Shown here in pieces: positions 34,630 through 41,663 of a stretch of 42,523 nucleotides of DNA. The stretch is from Treponema sp. UBA3813. GTDB taxonomy: Bacteria; Spirochaetota; Spirochaetia; Treponematales; Treponemataceae. How positions within the stretch are numbered: position 1 is the first letter of the stretch; each line of letters starts with the position of its first letter. The notes below the pieces were generated by a model. That model saw only the letters and a list, made by a program, of their open reading frames with translations. It was not told the DNA's origin and did no database searches. Made by a program: the position numbers and the translations under genes. Location: assembly GCA_002368605.1 (NCBI GenBank), contig DFEB01000072.1, forward strand, positions 31,687-74,209. The letters are read 5' to 3'.

Positions 34630-37045
34630 CAAGATTTACCTGGCCAAAATCAGGCTCCGCTATTCCAAGTATTTTCCGAAGTTCTTTGAGTGTTTTCGGA
34701 CCACGAGGACCACACGCAATCTCACAGTCAGAATCAAGCACAAACTTTGAATCATCACTTGCGAAGAATTGCTCTATATCAAAATTCGGCATGTTGACCA
34801 CGCCGTAGAAATGCTGCTTTCCTTTCCCTTTTACATCGAATTCAACAGGAATCTGCTCGACGACAATCTCATTGAGAATATTATGAGGCTTGATGATAAA
34901 CTTATTTTCTTTGCAACGGATATAGTCGTATTTGAGAATATCATAGGTATCTTGCGTGATAAGAATATCCGTTCCGCAAGGCTTGTTACTGGCTTCGGCA
35001 CGGCTTGCAAAGTTTACAGCATCACCAATAGAGGTAAATTCCATTTTATCGAAGCTTCCCATAAATCCAACAGTCGCCCTTCCTGAATTCAATCCTGCTC
35101 CAATCTGAATATGCGGCTTATATTTTGCAAGTGGATCATTCTTAAATTTTTCGGTAAAGGCCTCGGCGTCTTTGTTGTATTTCATAAGAGAGTAGCGCAT
35201 AGCAATACAGCAGGTAATCGCACTCAAGGCATCGCTTTTTACATAGGCAGAGTGAGCCTCTTCCTTCAGAATTCTAGTAACAGAATTTTTATTCATGCTT
35301 TCCCAGTCAAAGCTGTCATTTCTGAGAACTCCCCAAGCGGCCATAATCGCGTCACCTTCAAACTTATCCACAATGCCACCAGTCTTATTGATACAAGCTA
35401 CCATTCGACTCATGTAATCATTCAAGAATCCGATGATTTCTGCCGCGCTCCGCTCTCCGAAGCGTTTTTTGAATCCGTCCGAAATTGCCGTAAATCCGCG
35501 GATATCGCTGAAGAAAATCGTAATGTCCTTTAAGTGAGGCTCAAAGTCAATTTGCTTTGTGATTACCGCTTTTGTAACGCCCTTGTTGGTCAGGCGAGAG
35601 ACCATGTTAAGGATTTCCCTCTCGTTTTTAGTGCTACGCTCCAGAACACCAATTTCATCCTTTCGCTTAAGTTTAAGTTCGTCAAAAAGTTCCGTATTGA
35701 AGTTGCCTTTATTCACCTCGTTGACGACTGCCGTTAAATGACGAAGAGGATTACTCAAAGATTTTGCAAAGAAATAAATTATCATTATGGCAATCGCGAT
35801 AACGACACACATGATATAAAGATTTCTTATCGTGATTCGACGGATGCCTTCAAGAACGACAGATGTTTTTACCACGGTGATGACGCCACATGTTCCGACT
35901 TCCAGTTTTCTGAATGCGCCTATGTACTCAGCCCCCGTCTCGTCTGTAAACGGAATTTGTCCGTTACTGGAATTGCTCTCAAGCATTTCTTTTACAATCG
36001 GAGAGTCGCTCAAATCCGCGCCACCGTTCATTTTTTCCAAATCGCTGTGAACAAGGACAATTCCATCATTGTTCACGAAGAAAGACTGATTAACATTTCC
36101 TGCCGCATAGCTTTCTCCGATTCCTGAACTAGAATAAAGAAAGCCAACAAAGCGTTTTCCTGAAGTGCTCGCCACTGGACAAAAGAGTGCCATCACAGGA
36201 ATGTTAAAGAAAGGACTTGCATTCAGTATCTCAAAACTACCGCCTTTCGCTTTTTCTCCCGACTCATTTTCCTGCTCCATGTAGGCAAGAATAGTCTCAC
36301 GCTCAAGCTCATGGGCAGCAAGGAAATAATCGCTTGTAAAAAGAGCCTTTGAAACCGACTCTTCGGAAGAATCTTCAGAACTGAAATAGTAAATTGCGAC
36401 AATCTCTTTATGTCTGTCAAAGAAAAGTGTTTCGATTGTTCGACGAGCAGATTCGTTATCTCCAGAATTCGCCATCAAATCAAGGAACATAGTAACAGAA
36501 GAAATTGCCGTATTTATTCGGTTTTCGGTATCAGATGCAGTCCTGCTGTTAATGGCAAGATTGTTTTCTTCGGCATTTGAACGGGTATCCTCTGTCATTG
36601 AGCGTGAAACTGCATAAGTTACGGTTCCGACCGCAAGAACAAGAAGAAAAGATATGATGACAACAAGTTTCACACCAATCGGACGACGGATTTTATCAGC
36701 ACGCTCTTCTTCCAGCCGCTCACGCTCTTCATATTTTTTGAGCAATTTAATGGCAGCTTTTTCGATTTTTAAAGATTTTTTGTCGTCGGCAAGGAATTTT
36801 GCGATTTCATCAGAACGACGAGGAATATATTCTTCTGGTTCTTCAAATATAAAATCTTGGACGGAAGAAGAAAAGTAAACAGTCTCATCTTTTGTTTCTT
36901 TTTTTAAAGGAATCGGTGAGACCACATTATTATTTGGCTTTACGCGAACAAATGAGCCTTGTACAGGTTCAAGTTTTTGAGACGGTTTGTTTTTTTGGGG
37001 GAGTATGAATTCTCCATACTCCAGCGATTTCGGCTCTGCGTTCAA
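34592..37045 (-). CDS. Class III adenylate cyclase with Cache-like sensor and HAMP
   Basis: 817-residue inner-membrane sensor. A charged cytoplasmic N-terminus (1-122) precedes TM1 (about 125-147), a periplasmic Cache-like domain (150-400), TM2 (407-428), HAMP and a class III cyclase domain (505-750). Metal Asp residues lie in FFSDIRGFT (514) and FEGDAIMA (565), the purine-binding Lys561 in VDKFEGD, Thr671 in FTSIGD, and transition-state Asn678 and Arg682 in DAVNFASR. Lys plus Thr is the class IIIb pattern that favours ATP, so cAMP is the expected product. A 60-residue tail with CGPRGPKTLKELRKIL follows. The start is TTG 37045, 8 nt after AGGA. First gene of the surface-protein locus. Confidence 0.92.
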   Translation of the reverse strand: MNAEPKSLEYGEFILPQKNKPSQKLEPVQGSFVRVKPNNNVVSPIPLKKETKDETVYFSSSVQDFIFEEPEEYIPRRSDEIAKFLADDKKSLKIEKAAIKLLKKYEERERLEEERADKIRRPIGVKLVVIISFLLVLAVGTVTYAVSRSMTEDTRSNAEENNLAINSRTASDTENRINTAISSVTMFLDLMANSGDNESARRTIETLFFDRHKEIVAIYYFSSEDSSEESVSKALFTSDYFLAAHELERETILAYMEQENESGEKAKGGSFEILNASPFFNIPVMALFCPVASTSGKRFVGFLYSSSGIGESYAAGNVNQSFFVNNDGIVLVHSDLEKMNGGADLSDSPIVKEMLESNSSNGQIPFTDETGAEYIGAFRKLEVGTCGVITVVKTSVVLEGIRRITIRNLYIMCVVIAIAIMIIYFFAKSLSNPLRHLTAVVNEVNKGNFNTELFDELKLKRKDEIGVLERSTKNEREILNMVSRLTNKGVTKAVITKQIDFEPHLKDITIFFSDIRGFTAISDGFKKRFGERSAAEIIGFLNDYMSRMVACINKTGGIVDKFEGDAIMAAWGVLRNDSFDWESMNKNSVTRILKEEAHSAYVKSDALSAITCCIAMRYSLMKYNKDAEAFTEKFKNDPLAKYKPHIQIGAGLNSGRATVGFMGSFDKMEFTSIGDAVNFASRAEASNKPCGTDILITQDTYDILKYDYIRCKENKFIIKPHNILNEIVVEQIPVEFDVKGKGKQHFYGVVNMPNFDIEQFFASDDSKFVLDSDCEIACGPRGPKTLKELRKILGIAEPDFGQVNLDAEENKIKVAVP

Positions 37046-37062
37046 TTCAATAATCCTATTTT

Positions 37063-37071
37063 ATTATAACA
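37063..37071 (-). promoter_or_regulatory. Extended -10 promoter of the cyclase locus
   Basis: TGTTATAAT on the minus strand (perfect -10 with TGn), with TCGATA 17 bp upstream. Initiation would fall near 37056, beside the AGGA Shine-Dalgarno, leaving a leader of only about 11 nt. Confidence 0.65.
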
Positions 37072-37092
37072 GTTTTTCCTTAAATTATCGAC

Positions 37093-37120
37093 AAAAAAAG
37101 CCGGTATCACTACCGACTTT
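37093..37120 (-). terminator. Intrinsic terminator downstream of fabZ
   Basis: On the minus strand a 10-bp stem AAAGTCGGTA / TACCGGCTTT (one G-T pair) with loop GTGA is followed by seven T. It insulates fabZ transcripts from the cyclase promoter 22 bp further on. Confidence 0.85.
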
Positions 37121-37140
37121 TAAAAATTATATGAAATTTT

Positions 37141-37174
37141 ATCAGCCTGTGCACAGAGTATTTTTCAGACTGAT
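37141..37174. other. Stem-loop in the fabZ 3' region
   Basis: ATCAGCCTG and CAGACTGAT pair over 9 bp (one G-T pair on one strand) around a 16-nt loop. There is no T-run, so it is an RNA structure rather than a terminator. It lies between the terminator and the palindromic repeat. Confidence 0.5.
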
Positions 37175-37186
37175 TAATTTCCGCGC

Positions 37187-37324
37187 CCGAAGCTCAGCTT
37201 CGGACGAGACTCACTAAAAACGCTTCTCAAGCGTTTTTTTAACGCTCGCTTCCGCGGAAAAATCACAGATTTTTCCGAGACTCGCTAAAATCGCATCTCA
37301 TGCGATTTTTTAACGCTCGCTACC
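37187..37324. repeat. Two-unit palindromic repeat element at the end of fabZ
   Basis: Two units of 67 and 69 nt (37187-37253, 37256-37324) have the same order: hairpin, CGAGACTC(A/G)CTAAAA, hairpin with CTC loop, then TTTTTTAACGCTCGCT(T/A)CC. Linkers are nearly identical while stems differ but still pair: CCGAAGC/GCTTCGG against GGAAAAATC/GATTTTTCC, and AACGCTT/AAGCGTT against AATCGCAT/ATGCGATT. The fabZ stop codon and its last three codons lie inside unit 2. It resembles REP/BIME-type elements; a mobile origin is inferred. Confidence 0.8.
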
Positions 37325-37747
37325 TTTACCTACCAAACACATCCACTCTGCTTGGGCGCAGAGAGTGTCGCCGACGAAGGCTTTGCCGGCCTGGACTACC
37401 ATGTTTTTGGTGCAGCGTTTGTTTTCGATTTCCATGCGGACATTGTCGCCCGGTCGAACCTGATGCTTGAATTTTACATTGTTCACTGTGGCAAGGAAGA
37501 AAAGGCTTCCCTCATCGAACTTTTTCTGCAAGCTCAATGCAGCACCGCCGCCCTGAGCCATTGTCTCAATCAAGATAACGCCAGGAACTACTGGATATTC
37601 GGGGAAGTGTCCCTTAAAGAAAAAATCCTCGTCAGTAAATTTGCGGTGGCAGACACAGCCGTTCTCATCATAAGAGTCGATTGAATCCACGAACAAAAAA
37701 GGCTTGCGATGGGGCAAAAGCGACTCAATATCAGTAAATGCTTCCAT
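37310..37747 (-). CDS. fabZ: 3-hydroxyacyl-[ACP] dehydratase
   Basis: Hotdog-fold enzyme removing water from 3-hydroxyacyl-ACP in fatty-acid elongation. The N-terminal LLPHRKPFLFVD is typical. Catalytic His47 is in FKGHFPEYPVVPGV and Glu61 in LIETMAQ; VRPGDNVRMEI follows. 145 residues, normal size. AGGAG precedes ATG 37747. The last residues SER and the stop come from the palindromic repeat, so the natural C-terminus was probably replaced without harm to the core. It is separated from fabF by 159 bp that hold a structured element. Confidence 0.95.
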   Translation of the reverse strand: MEAFTDIESLLPHRKPFLFVDSIDSYDENGCVCHRKFTDEDFFFKGHFPEYPVVPGVILIETMAQGGGAALSLQKKFDEGSLFFLATVNNVKFKHQVRPGDNVRMEIENKRCTKNMVVQAGKAFVGDTLCAQAEWMCLVGKGSER

Positions 37748-37803
37748 ATAAATCTCCTATGTAAGATGTTTGGCACTCACAAAAGTGCTATAAAAAGAAT
37801 ATG

Positions 37804-37896
37804 CCCTAAGAGGCGTAGGCTGGGTTCCGACAAAAACTCGCTTGAACTTGTTCACCGCGAGTTTTATGACGGGTTCCAGCCGAGAGCCTCTTAGGG
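37804..37896. other. 93-nt multi-stem inverted-repeat element between fabF and fabZ
   Basis: Nested arms: CCCTAAGAGGC/GCCTCTTAGGG (37804-37814 with 37886-37896, 11 bp), GGCTGG/CCAGCC (37818-37823 with 37876-37881), AAAACTCGC/GCGAGTTTT (37833-37841 with 37857-37865), and a small TGAA/TTCA tip. Inside, GGGTTCC occurs twice as a direct repeat. It is transcribed in the fabF-fabZ region as a long hairpin. It could be a dispersed repeat, an RNA processing site or an attenuator. I see no match to a known RNA family. Confidence 0.7.
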
Positions 37897-37906
37897 TTTA
37901 TGCTAG

Positions 37907-39151
37907 TTACTGTACTTTCTTGAATACCAGACAGCCGTTGTGGCCGCCGAAGCCGAAGTTCGCGCTCATGGCTACATTTACCGGCATTTCAAGGCCCTTG
38001 TTCGGAGTGTAGTCAAGGTCACAGCCGCCTTCTACATCCGGCTCATCAAGGTTGATTGTTGCAGGAATATAGCCGTCCTGAATTGCCTTAACGCAAATCA
38101 TTGCCTCAAGAGAGCCTGCGTTACCAAGACAGTGGCCTGTCATTGATTTTGTTGAGGAAATGTGAAGTCCTTTTGCAGCCTCACCGAAAGCGATGTGGAG
38201 CATTTTTGTCTCGCCAGAATCGTTGAGTTTTGTTGAAGTTCCGTGAGCGTTGTAGTATGTGACTTCCTCAGGTTTAACGCCAGCGTCTTTCATTGCGATT
38301 GTCATACATTTAGCGCCGCAAACTCCATCCGGGTTGGGGGCTGTGAGATGGTAGCCGTCTGAAGAAGCGCCGTAGCCTGCAACCTCAGCGTAAATCTTTG
38401 CGCCGCGTGCTTTTGCGTGCTCATACTCTTCCAAAACGAGAATTGTTGAGCCTTCGCCCATGATGAATCCGTCGCGCTTTTTGTCGAAGGGGCGGCTTGC
38501 TTTTGTCGGGTCGTCAGCGTATCCAGAAGAAAGGGCGTGGAGCATTGAAAAGCCCAAGTTTGCGTAACCACACTGAGTAGACTCAGCACCACCGGCCAAG
38601 ATTACATCGTAGCGGCCAGAGCGGACTTGGTCGAAAGCGTTTCCGATTGCGTCAGTTCCTGAAGCACAAGCTGTAGCGACAGTGTGTGTGGCTCCGTGCA
38701 AGCCGAAAGCCATTGAGATGTTACCAGCTCCTTCGTTTGGAATAAGCATAGGAATTGTCATCGGAGACATGCGGGTCTGGTTTGAATCAAAGTAAGCCTT
38801 CATAGTGTTCTCTGTAACTTCAAGACCACCGATACCAACACCGAGATAAACAGAAGTGTCTTCGAGGATGTCAGCCTTTCCGAGAAGGTCAGAGTCTTCC
38901 AAAGCCATTTTTGCGGCAGCAACGGCGTACTGTGTGTACAAAGCCATTTTGCGGGCTGCGCTTGAATCCATATAATCAGCGGCCTTGAAATCTTTTACCT
39001 CAGCCGCATATTTTACCTTGAAGTTTGCATTGTCATAATGTGTGATTGTGTTGATTCCGCTTTTACCAGCTTTAAGGGCTGCCCATGTGGCGTCAACTGA
39101 ATTTCCCAATGGTGAAACACAACCAAGTCCTGTTACAACTACTCGTCGCAT
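37907..39151 (-). CDS. fabF: 3-oxoacyl-[ACP] synthase II
   Basis: Condensing enzyme extending acyl-ACP with malonyl-ACP. The Cys-His-His triad is visible: Cys162 in TACASGTDA, His in YNAHGTST and His in MTGHCLGNAGSLE. The GFGGHNGCLVF block closes the protein. N-terminus MRRVVVTGLGCVSPLG; 414 residues, normal size. AGGAG precedes ATG 39151. It has its own promoter with an overlapping palindrome. In many bacteria acpP sits just before fabF; here that place is taken by a divergent ATPase gene. Confidence 0.97.
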   Translation of the reverse strand: MRRVVVTGLGCVSPLGNSVDATWAALKAGKSGINTITHYDNANFKVKYAAEVKDFKAADYMDSSAARKMALYTQYAVAAAKMALEDSDLLGKADILEDTSVYLGVGIGGLEVTENTMKAYFDSNQTRMSPMTIPMLIPNEGAGNISMAFGLHGATHTVATACASGTDAIGNAFDQVRSGRYDVILAGGAESTQCGYANLGFSMLHALSSGYADDPTKASRPFDKKRDGFIMGEGSTILVLEEYEHAKARGAKIYAEVAGYGASSDGYHLTAPNPDGVCGAKCMTIAMKDAGVKPEEVTYYNAHGTSTKLNDSGETKMLHIAFGEAAKGLHISSTKSMTGHCLGNAGSLEAMICVKAIQDGYIPATINLDEPDVEGGCDLDYTPNKGLEMPVNVAMSANFGFGGHNGCLVFKKVQ

Positions 39152-39180
39152 ATAAATCTCCTATAATTAACTTCAATTTG

Positions 39181-39208
39181 ATTATGACAAAATATCATTT
39201 TTTGTCAT
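39181..39208 (-). promoter_or_regulatory. fabF promoter overlapped by a 25-bp palindrome
   Basis: On the minus strand ATGACA (39203-39208), 16 bp, then CATAAT (39181-39186) form a good promoter. The palindrome ATGACAAAA-7 nt-TTTTGTCAT (39184-39208) has one arm on the -35 and the other on the -10. A dimeric repressor bound there would block RNA polymerase. The regulator is unknown; it does not look like the FapR or FabT sites I remember. Confidence 0.65.
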
Positions 39209-39258
39209 TTTGTACAAGTGGGAAAAGACTCATCAATATAGAAAAATTCGCTTCCCTG

Positions 39259-39267
39259 TGCTATAAT
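39259..39267 (+). promoter_or_regulatory. Extended -10 of the AAA-ATPase/nuclease gene
   Basis: TGCTATAAT on the plus strand, a perfect -10 with TGn, ends 6 nt before ATG 39274. TAGAAA at 17 bp is a fair -35. It predicts a leaderless transcript. Confidence 0.65.
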
Positions 39268-39273
39268 TTTTCC

Positions 39274-40848
39274 ATGGCTAATCGATTTCTGCCCATCGGC
39301 ATTCAAGATTTTGAAAAACTCCGCACTTTCAACAATGTGTATGTTGATAAGACTTCATACATTTACGAGCTTACCCGCACTAGCAGCCCCTATTTTTTAA
39401 GCCGCCCCCGCCGATTCGGAAAAAGCCTTTTGCTTTCCACTCTTGAAGCCTATTTCTTAGGCAAAAAAGATTTGTTCAAGGGCCTTGCCATCGAAAATCT
39501 TGAAAAGGACTGGATTCAGTACCCTGTCATAAAAATCAGTTTTGGTGCGAACAGCTACGAAAATAACGCCCGCTTAAAGGCTCGTCTCAACGCCATTTTG
39601 ACCGAAGCTGAAGAAAAATACCAAATTCAAAAAAATAGCGAAGACGCGGCTGAAAGACTGAGCCAGATAATTCATTCCGTTACCAAAAAAACCGGCAAGC
39701 AAGTCGTCATCTTAATCGACGAATACGACAAGCCAATTTTGGACGCCCTTTACACCGAATACGAGGAGCAGAACCGTCAGGAGTTGCGCAGCTTCTACAG
39801 CCCGCTAAAGGACTGCGACCAGTACATCCGCTTTCTCTTTATCACCGGAATTACGAAAGTCAGTCATGTGAACATCTTCTCCGGACTAAACCAGCTCAAC
39901 GACATCAGCCTTACAGAAAAATATTCTTCAATCTGCGGAATTTCAGAAAGCGAACTTGAGCAATATTTTATGCCGGAGATTGAAGCCCTCGCAGAGCGTC
40001 AGGAAATGAGCCTTGAGGAAACAAAAGCAAAGCTCGCCCAGATGTACGACGGCTATCATTTTACCCACGATGTGGAAGGCGTTTACAATCCCTTCTGCCT
40101 CTTAAAGTGCTTTTCCGACAAGGATTTCGGCTCATACTGGTTTGAAAGCGGCACCCCGTCGCTCCTTGTAAAGACCTTGCAGAATCAGCCGCTGGAACTT
40201 ACAACGATAATCAACGGACGCAAGGCAAAGGAAGATCAGTTCAAGAACTATGACCCAGACTCAAAGAACATGCTCCCGGTTATTTACCAGAGCGGCTACC
40301 TTACGATTAAGGACTTTGACAAGGAAAAAAGAATTTACACGCTGGACTTTCCCAACCGCGAGATTGAAGACGGCTTTATCAACATTCTCTTGAAAAAATT
40401 CGTAACAGTCCCCTACGACGATTTGGGACTTGCCATAGGAAATTTGTGCGATGCCCTTGAACTTCATGATTTAGACCAAGCCCTCAACATCATCAAGTCC
40501 GCCATCGCAGACCTTCCCACCGTGGTCAAAAAAGATATGTGCGAAAACTACTACGAGTCCGTCACCCATTTAATGTTCCGCATGACAGGCTGGCGCGTGG
40601 TCTCGGAACTGCAGAATGTCTGTGGCCGAAGTGATGTGGTTGTGGCCTCGAAAGACAGCGTTTTCATCTTCGAGCTTAAAATGGATAAGGGGCGGCCATT
40701 TGAAGAGGTCGCAGAAGAAGCCCTGGCCCAGATTGACGCCAACGGCTACTCAGAGCGTTTTGCCGTCAGCGGAAAGAAAATGTACAAGGTGGCTCTTGTT
40801 TTCTCCAGCGAAGGGAAAGGCCTTGTGGGCTGGAAGGTAAAGGCATAA
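39274..40848 (+). CDS. AAA-ATPase-like protein with C-terminal PD-(D/E)XK nuclease domain
   Basis: 524-residue protein of the AAA-ATPase-like/DUF1703 type, often present in many copies in gut Bacteroidetes and spirochaetes. The N-terminal MANRFLPIGIQDFEKLR and NVYVDKTSYIYEL are typical. A divergent Walker A is at 44-51 (RPRRFGKS) and Walker B at 145-152 (VILIDEYD). The C-terminal PD-(D/E)XK core reads GRSDVVV then VFIFELKMD, with AEEALAQID after it. Its role is not established; defence or mobile functions are proposed for relatives. It has no Shine-Dalgarno and stands on the opposite strand between fabG and fabF, splitting the fatty-acid cluster. Probably acquired. Confidence 0.9.
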   Translation: MANRFLPIGIQDFEKLRTFNNVYVDKTSYIYELTRTSSPYFLSRPRRFGKSLLLSTLEAYFLGKKDLFKGLAIENLEKDWIQYPVIKISFGANSYENNARLKARLNAILTEAEEKYQIQKNSEDAAERLSQIIHSVTKKTGKQVVILIDEYDKPILDALYTEYEEQNRQELRSFYSPLKDCDQYIRFLFITGITKVSHVNIFSGLNQLNDISLTEKYSSICGISESELEQYFMPEIEALAERQEMSLEETKAKLAQMYDGYHFTHDVEGVYNPFCLLKCFSDKDFGSYWFESGTPSLLVKTLQNQPLELTTIINGRKAKEDQFKNYDPDSKNMLPVIYQSGYLTIKDFDKEKRIYTLDFPNREIEDGFINILLKKFVTVPYDDLGLAIGNLCDALELHDLDQALNIIKSAIADLPTVVKKDMCENYYESVTHLMFRMTGWRVVSELQNVCGRSDVVVASKDSVFIFELKMDKGRPFEEVAEEALAQIDANGYSERFAVSGKKMYKVALVFSSEGKGLVGWKVKA

Positions 40849-40880
40849 AAAAACTGGTCTCACCGAAGCAAGACCAGTTT
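40847..40880 (-). terminator. Intrinsic terminator after fabG
   Basis: A 10-bp stem AAACTGGTCT/AGACCAGTTT with a 10-nt loop (40851-40880) is followed on the minus strand by a run of seven T ending near 40847. It ends fabG transcripts; for the convergent plus-strand ATPase gene the T-run is short, so it may work weakly in both directions. Confidence 0.85.
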
Positions 40881-40900
40881 ATCCACTCAGCGGCAAGGCA

Positions 40901-41650
40901 TTAGCAGCCCATGCCACCGTCAACGCCAAGTACCTGGCCCGTGATGTATGTGCTCAAATCGCTGGCAAGGAAGAGAGCCGCATTAGCGATGTCCTCAGGC
41001 TTTCCTGCCCGCTTTAACGGCAAGCCCTCAACCCACTGAGCTTTCATGTCGTCTTTGAGAACGGCTGTCATGTCGGTTTCGATGAAACCTGGTGCGATTG
41101 CATTTACGCGAACGCCTCGGCTGCCAACTTCTTTTGCCAGAGCCTTTGTATAAGCGATGATTCCGCCCTTAGAGGCCGCATAGTTTACCTGACCGCCCTG
41201 ACCGTGAAGGCCGACGATTGAAGCCATGTTGATGATTGAGCATGATTTGTCCTTTGCGCGAATCATGTTGCCTGAAACAATCTGGCTGATTAAGAAGACG
41301 CTGGTAAGGTTGATGCGGATTACATCATCCCAGTCCTCTTTTTTCATGCGGAAAGAAAGACCGTCGCGGGTGATTCCCGCATTGTTCACAAGAATGTCGA
41401 ATGTACCGGCCTCTGCCAAAGCAGCCTTTACGACCTCTGTGACCTGCTCAGCGTTTCCAACATCAGCATAAATTTCATGGAAAGCGACTCCGTTATCAGC
41501 GGCGAGTTTTTCCAAGTCAGCTTTTGCTGCGCTAGGCTTAGAGCACAATCCCCAAACCTCAGCTCCGTTCTTCAAATATGCCTCAACAATAGCTTTGCCG
41601 ATTCCCCGGCTAGAACCCGTTACAAGTGCCTTTTTATTCTTCAACAACAT
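40901..41650 (-). CDS. fabG: 3-oxoacyl-[ACP] reductase
   Basis: NADPH-dependent short-chain dehydrogenase reducing 3-oxoacyl-ACP. The cofactor loop TGSSRGIG is at 11-18, NNAGIT at 89-94 and the catalytic Ser144-Tyr157-Lys161 lie in NMASIVG and VNYAASKGG. IAPGFIETDM follows and the protein ends LGVDGGMGC. 249 residues, normal size. AGGAG precedes ATG 41650. It follows fabD by 13 bp, so the two are one operon, closed by the intrinsic terminator at 40847-40880. Its place beside fabD supports the FabG call over other dehydrogenases. Confidence 0.95.
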   Translation of the reverse strand: MLLKNKKALVTGSSRGIGKAIVEAYLKNGAEVWGLCSKPSAAKADLEKLAADNGVAFHEIYADVGNAEQVTEVVKAALAEAGTFDILVNNAGITRDGLSFRMKKEDWDDVIRINLTSVFLISQIVSGNMIRAKDKSCSIINMASIVGLHGQGGQVNYAASKGGIIAYTKALAKEVGSRGVRVNAIAPGFIETDMTAVLKDDMKAQWVEGLPLKRAGKPEDIANAALFLASDLSTYITGQVLGVDGGMGC

Positions 41651-41663
41651 AAATTTCTCCTTT

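Noticed and set aside
36987-37217. Short plus-strand frame over the cyclase start and repeat element
   Set aside because: Antisense to the cyclase 5' end and composed of terminator and repeat sequence; no start signals.
37187-37324. Possible CRISPR array (several short hairpins at regular spacing)
   Set aside because: Only two units, stems differ between units, and the parts between are conserved rather than unique spacers; no cas genes.
37804-37896. tRNA-like sequence (GGGTTCCAGCC resembles a T-arm)
   Set aside because: No D-arm or anticodon arm in the right place; the arms form one long nested hairpin instead.
39152-39273. Small acpP gene between fabG and fabF
   Set aside because: The gap contains only promoters and a palindrome; no frame encodes the ACP DSL phosphopantetheine site.
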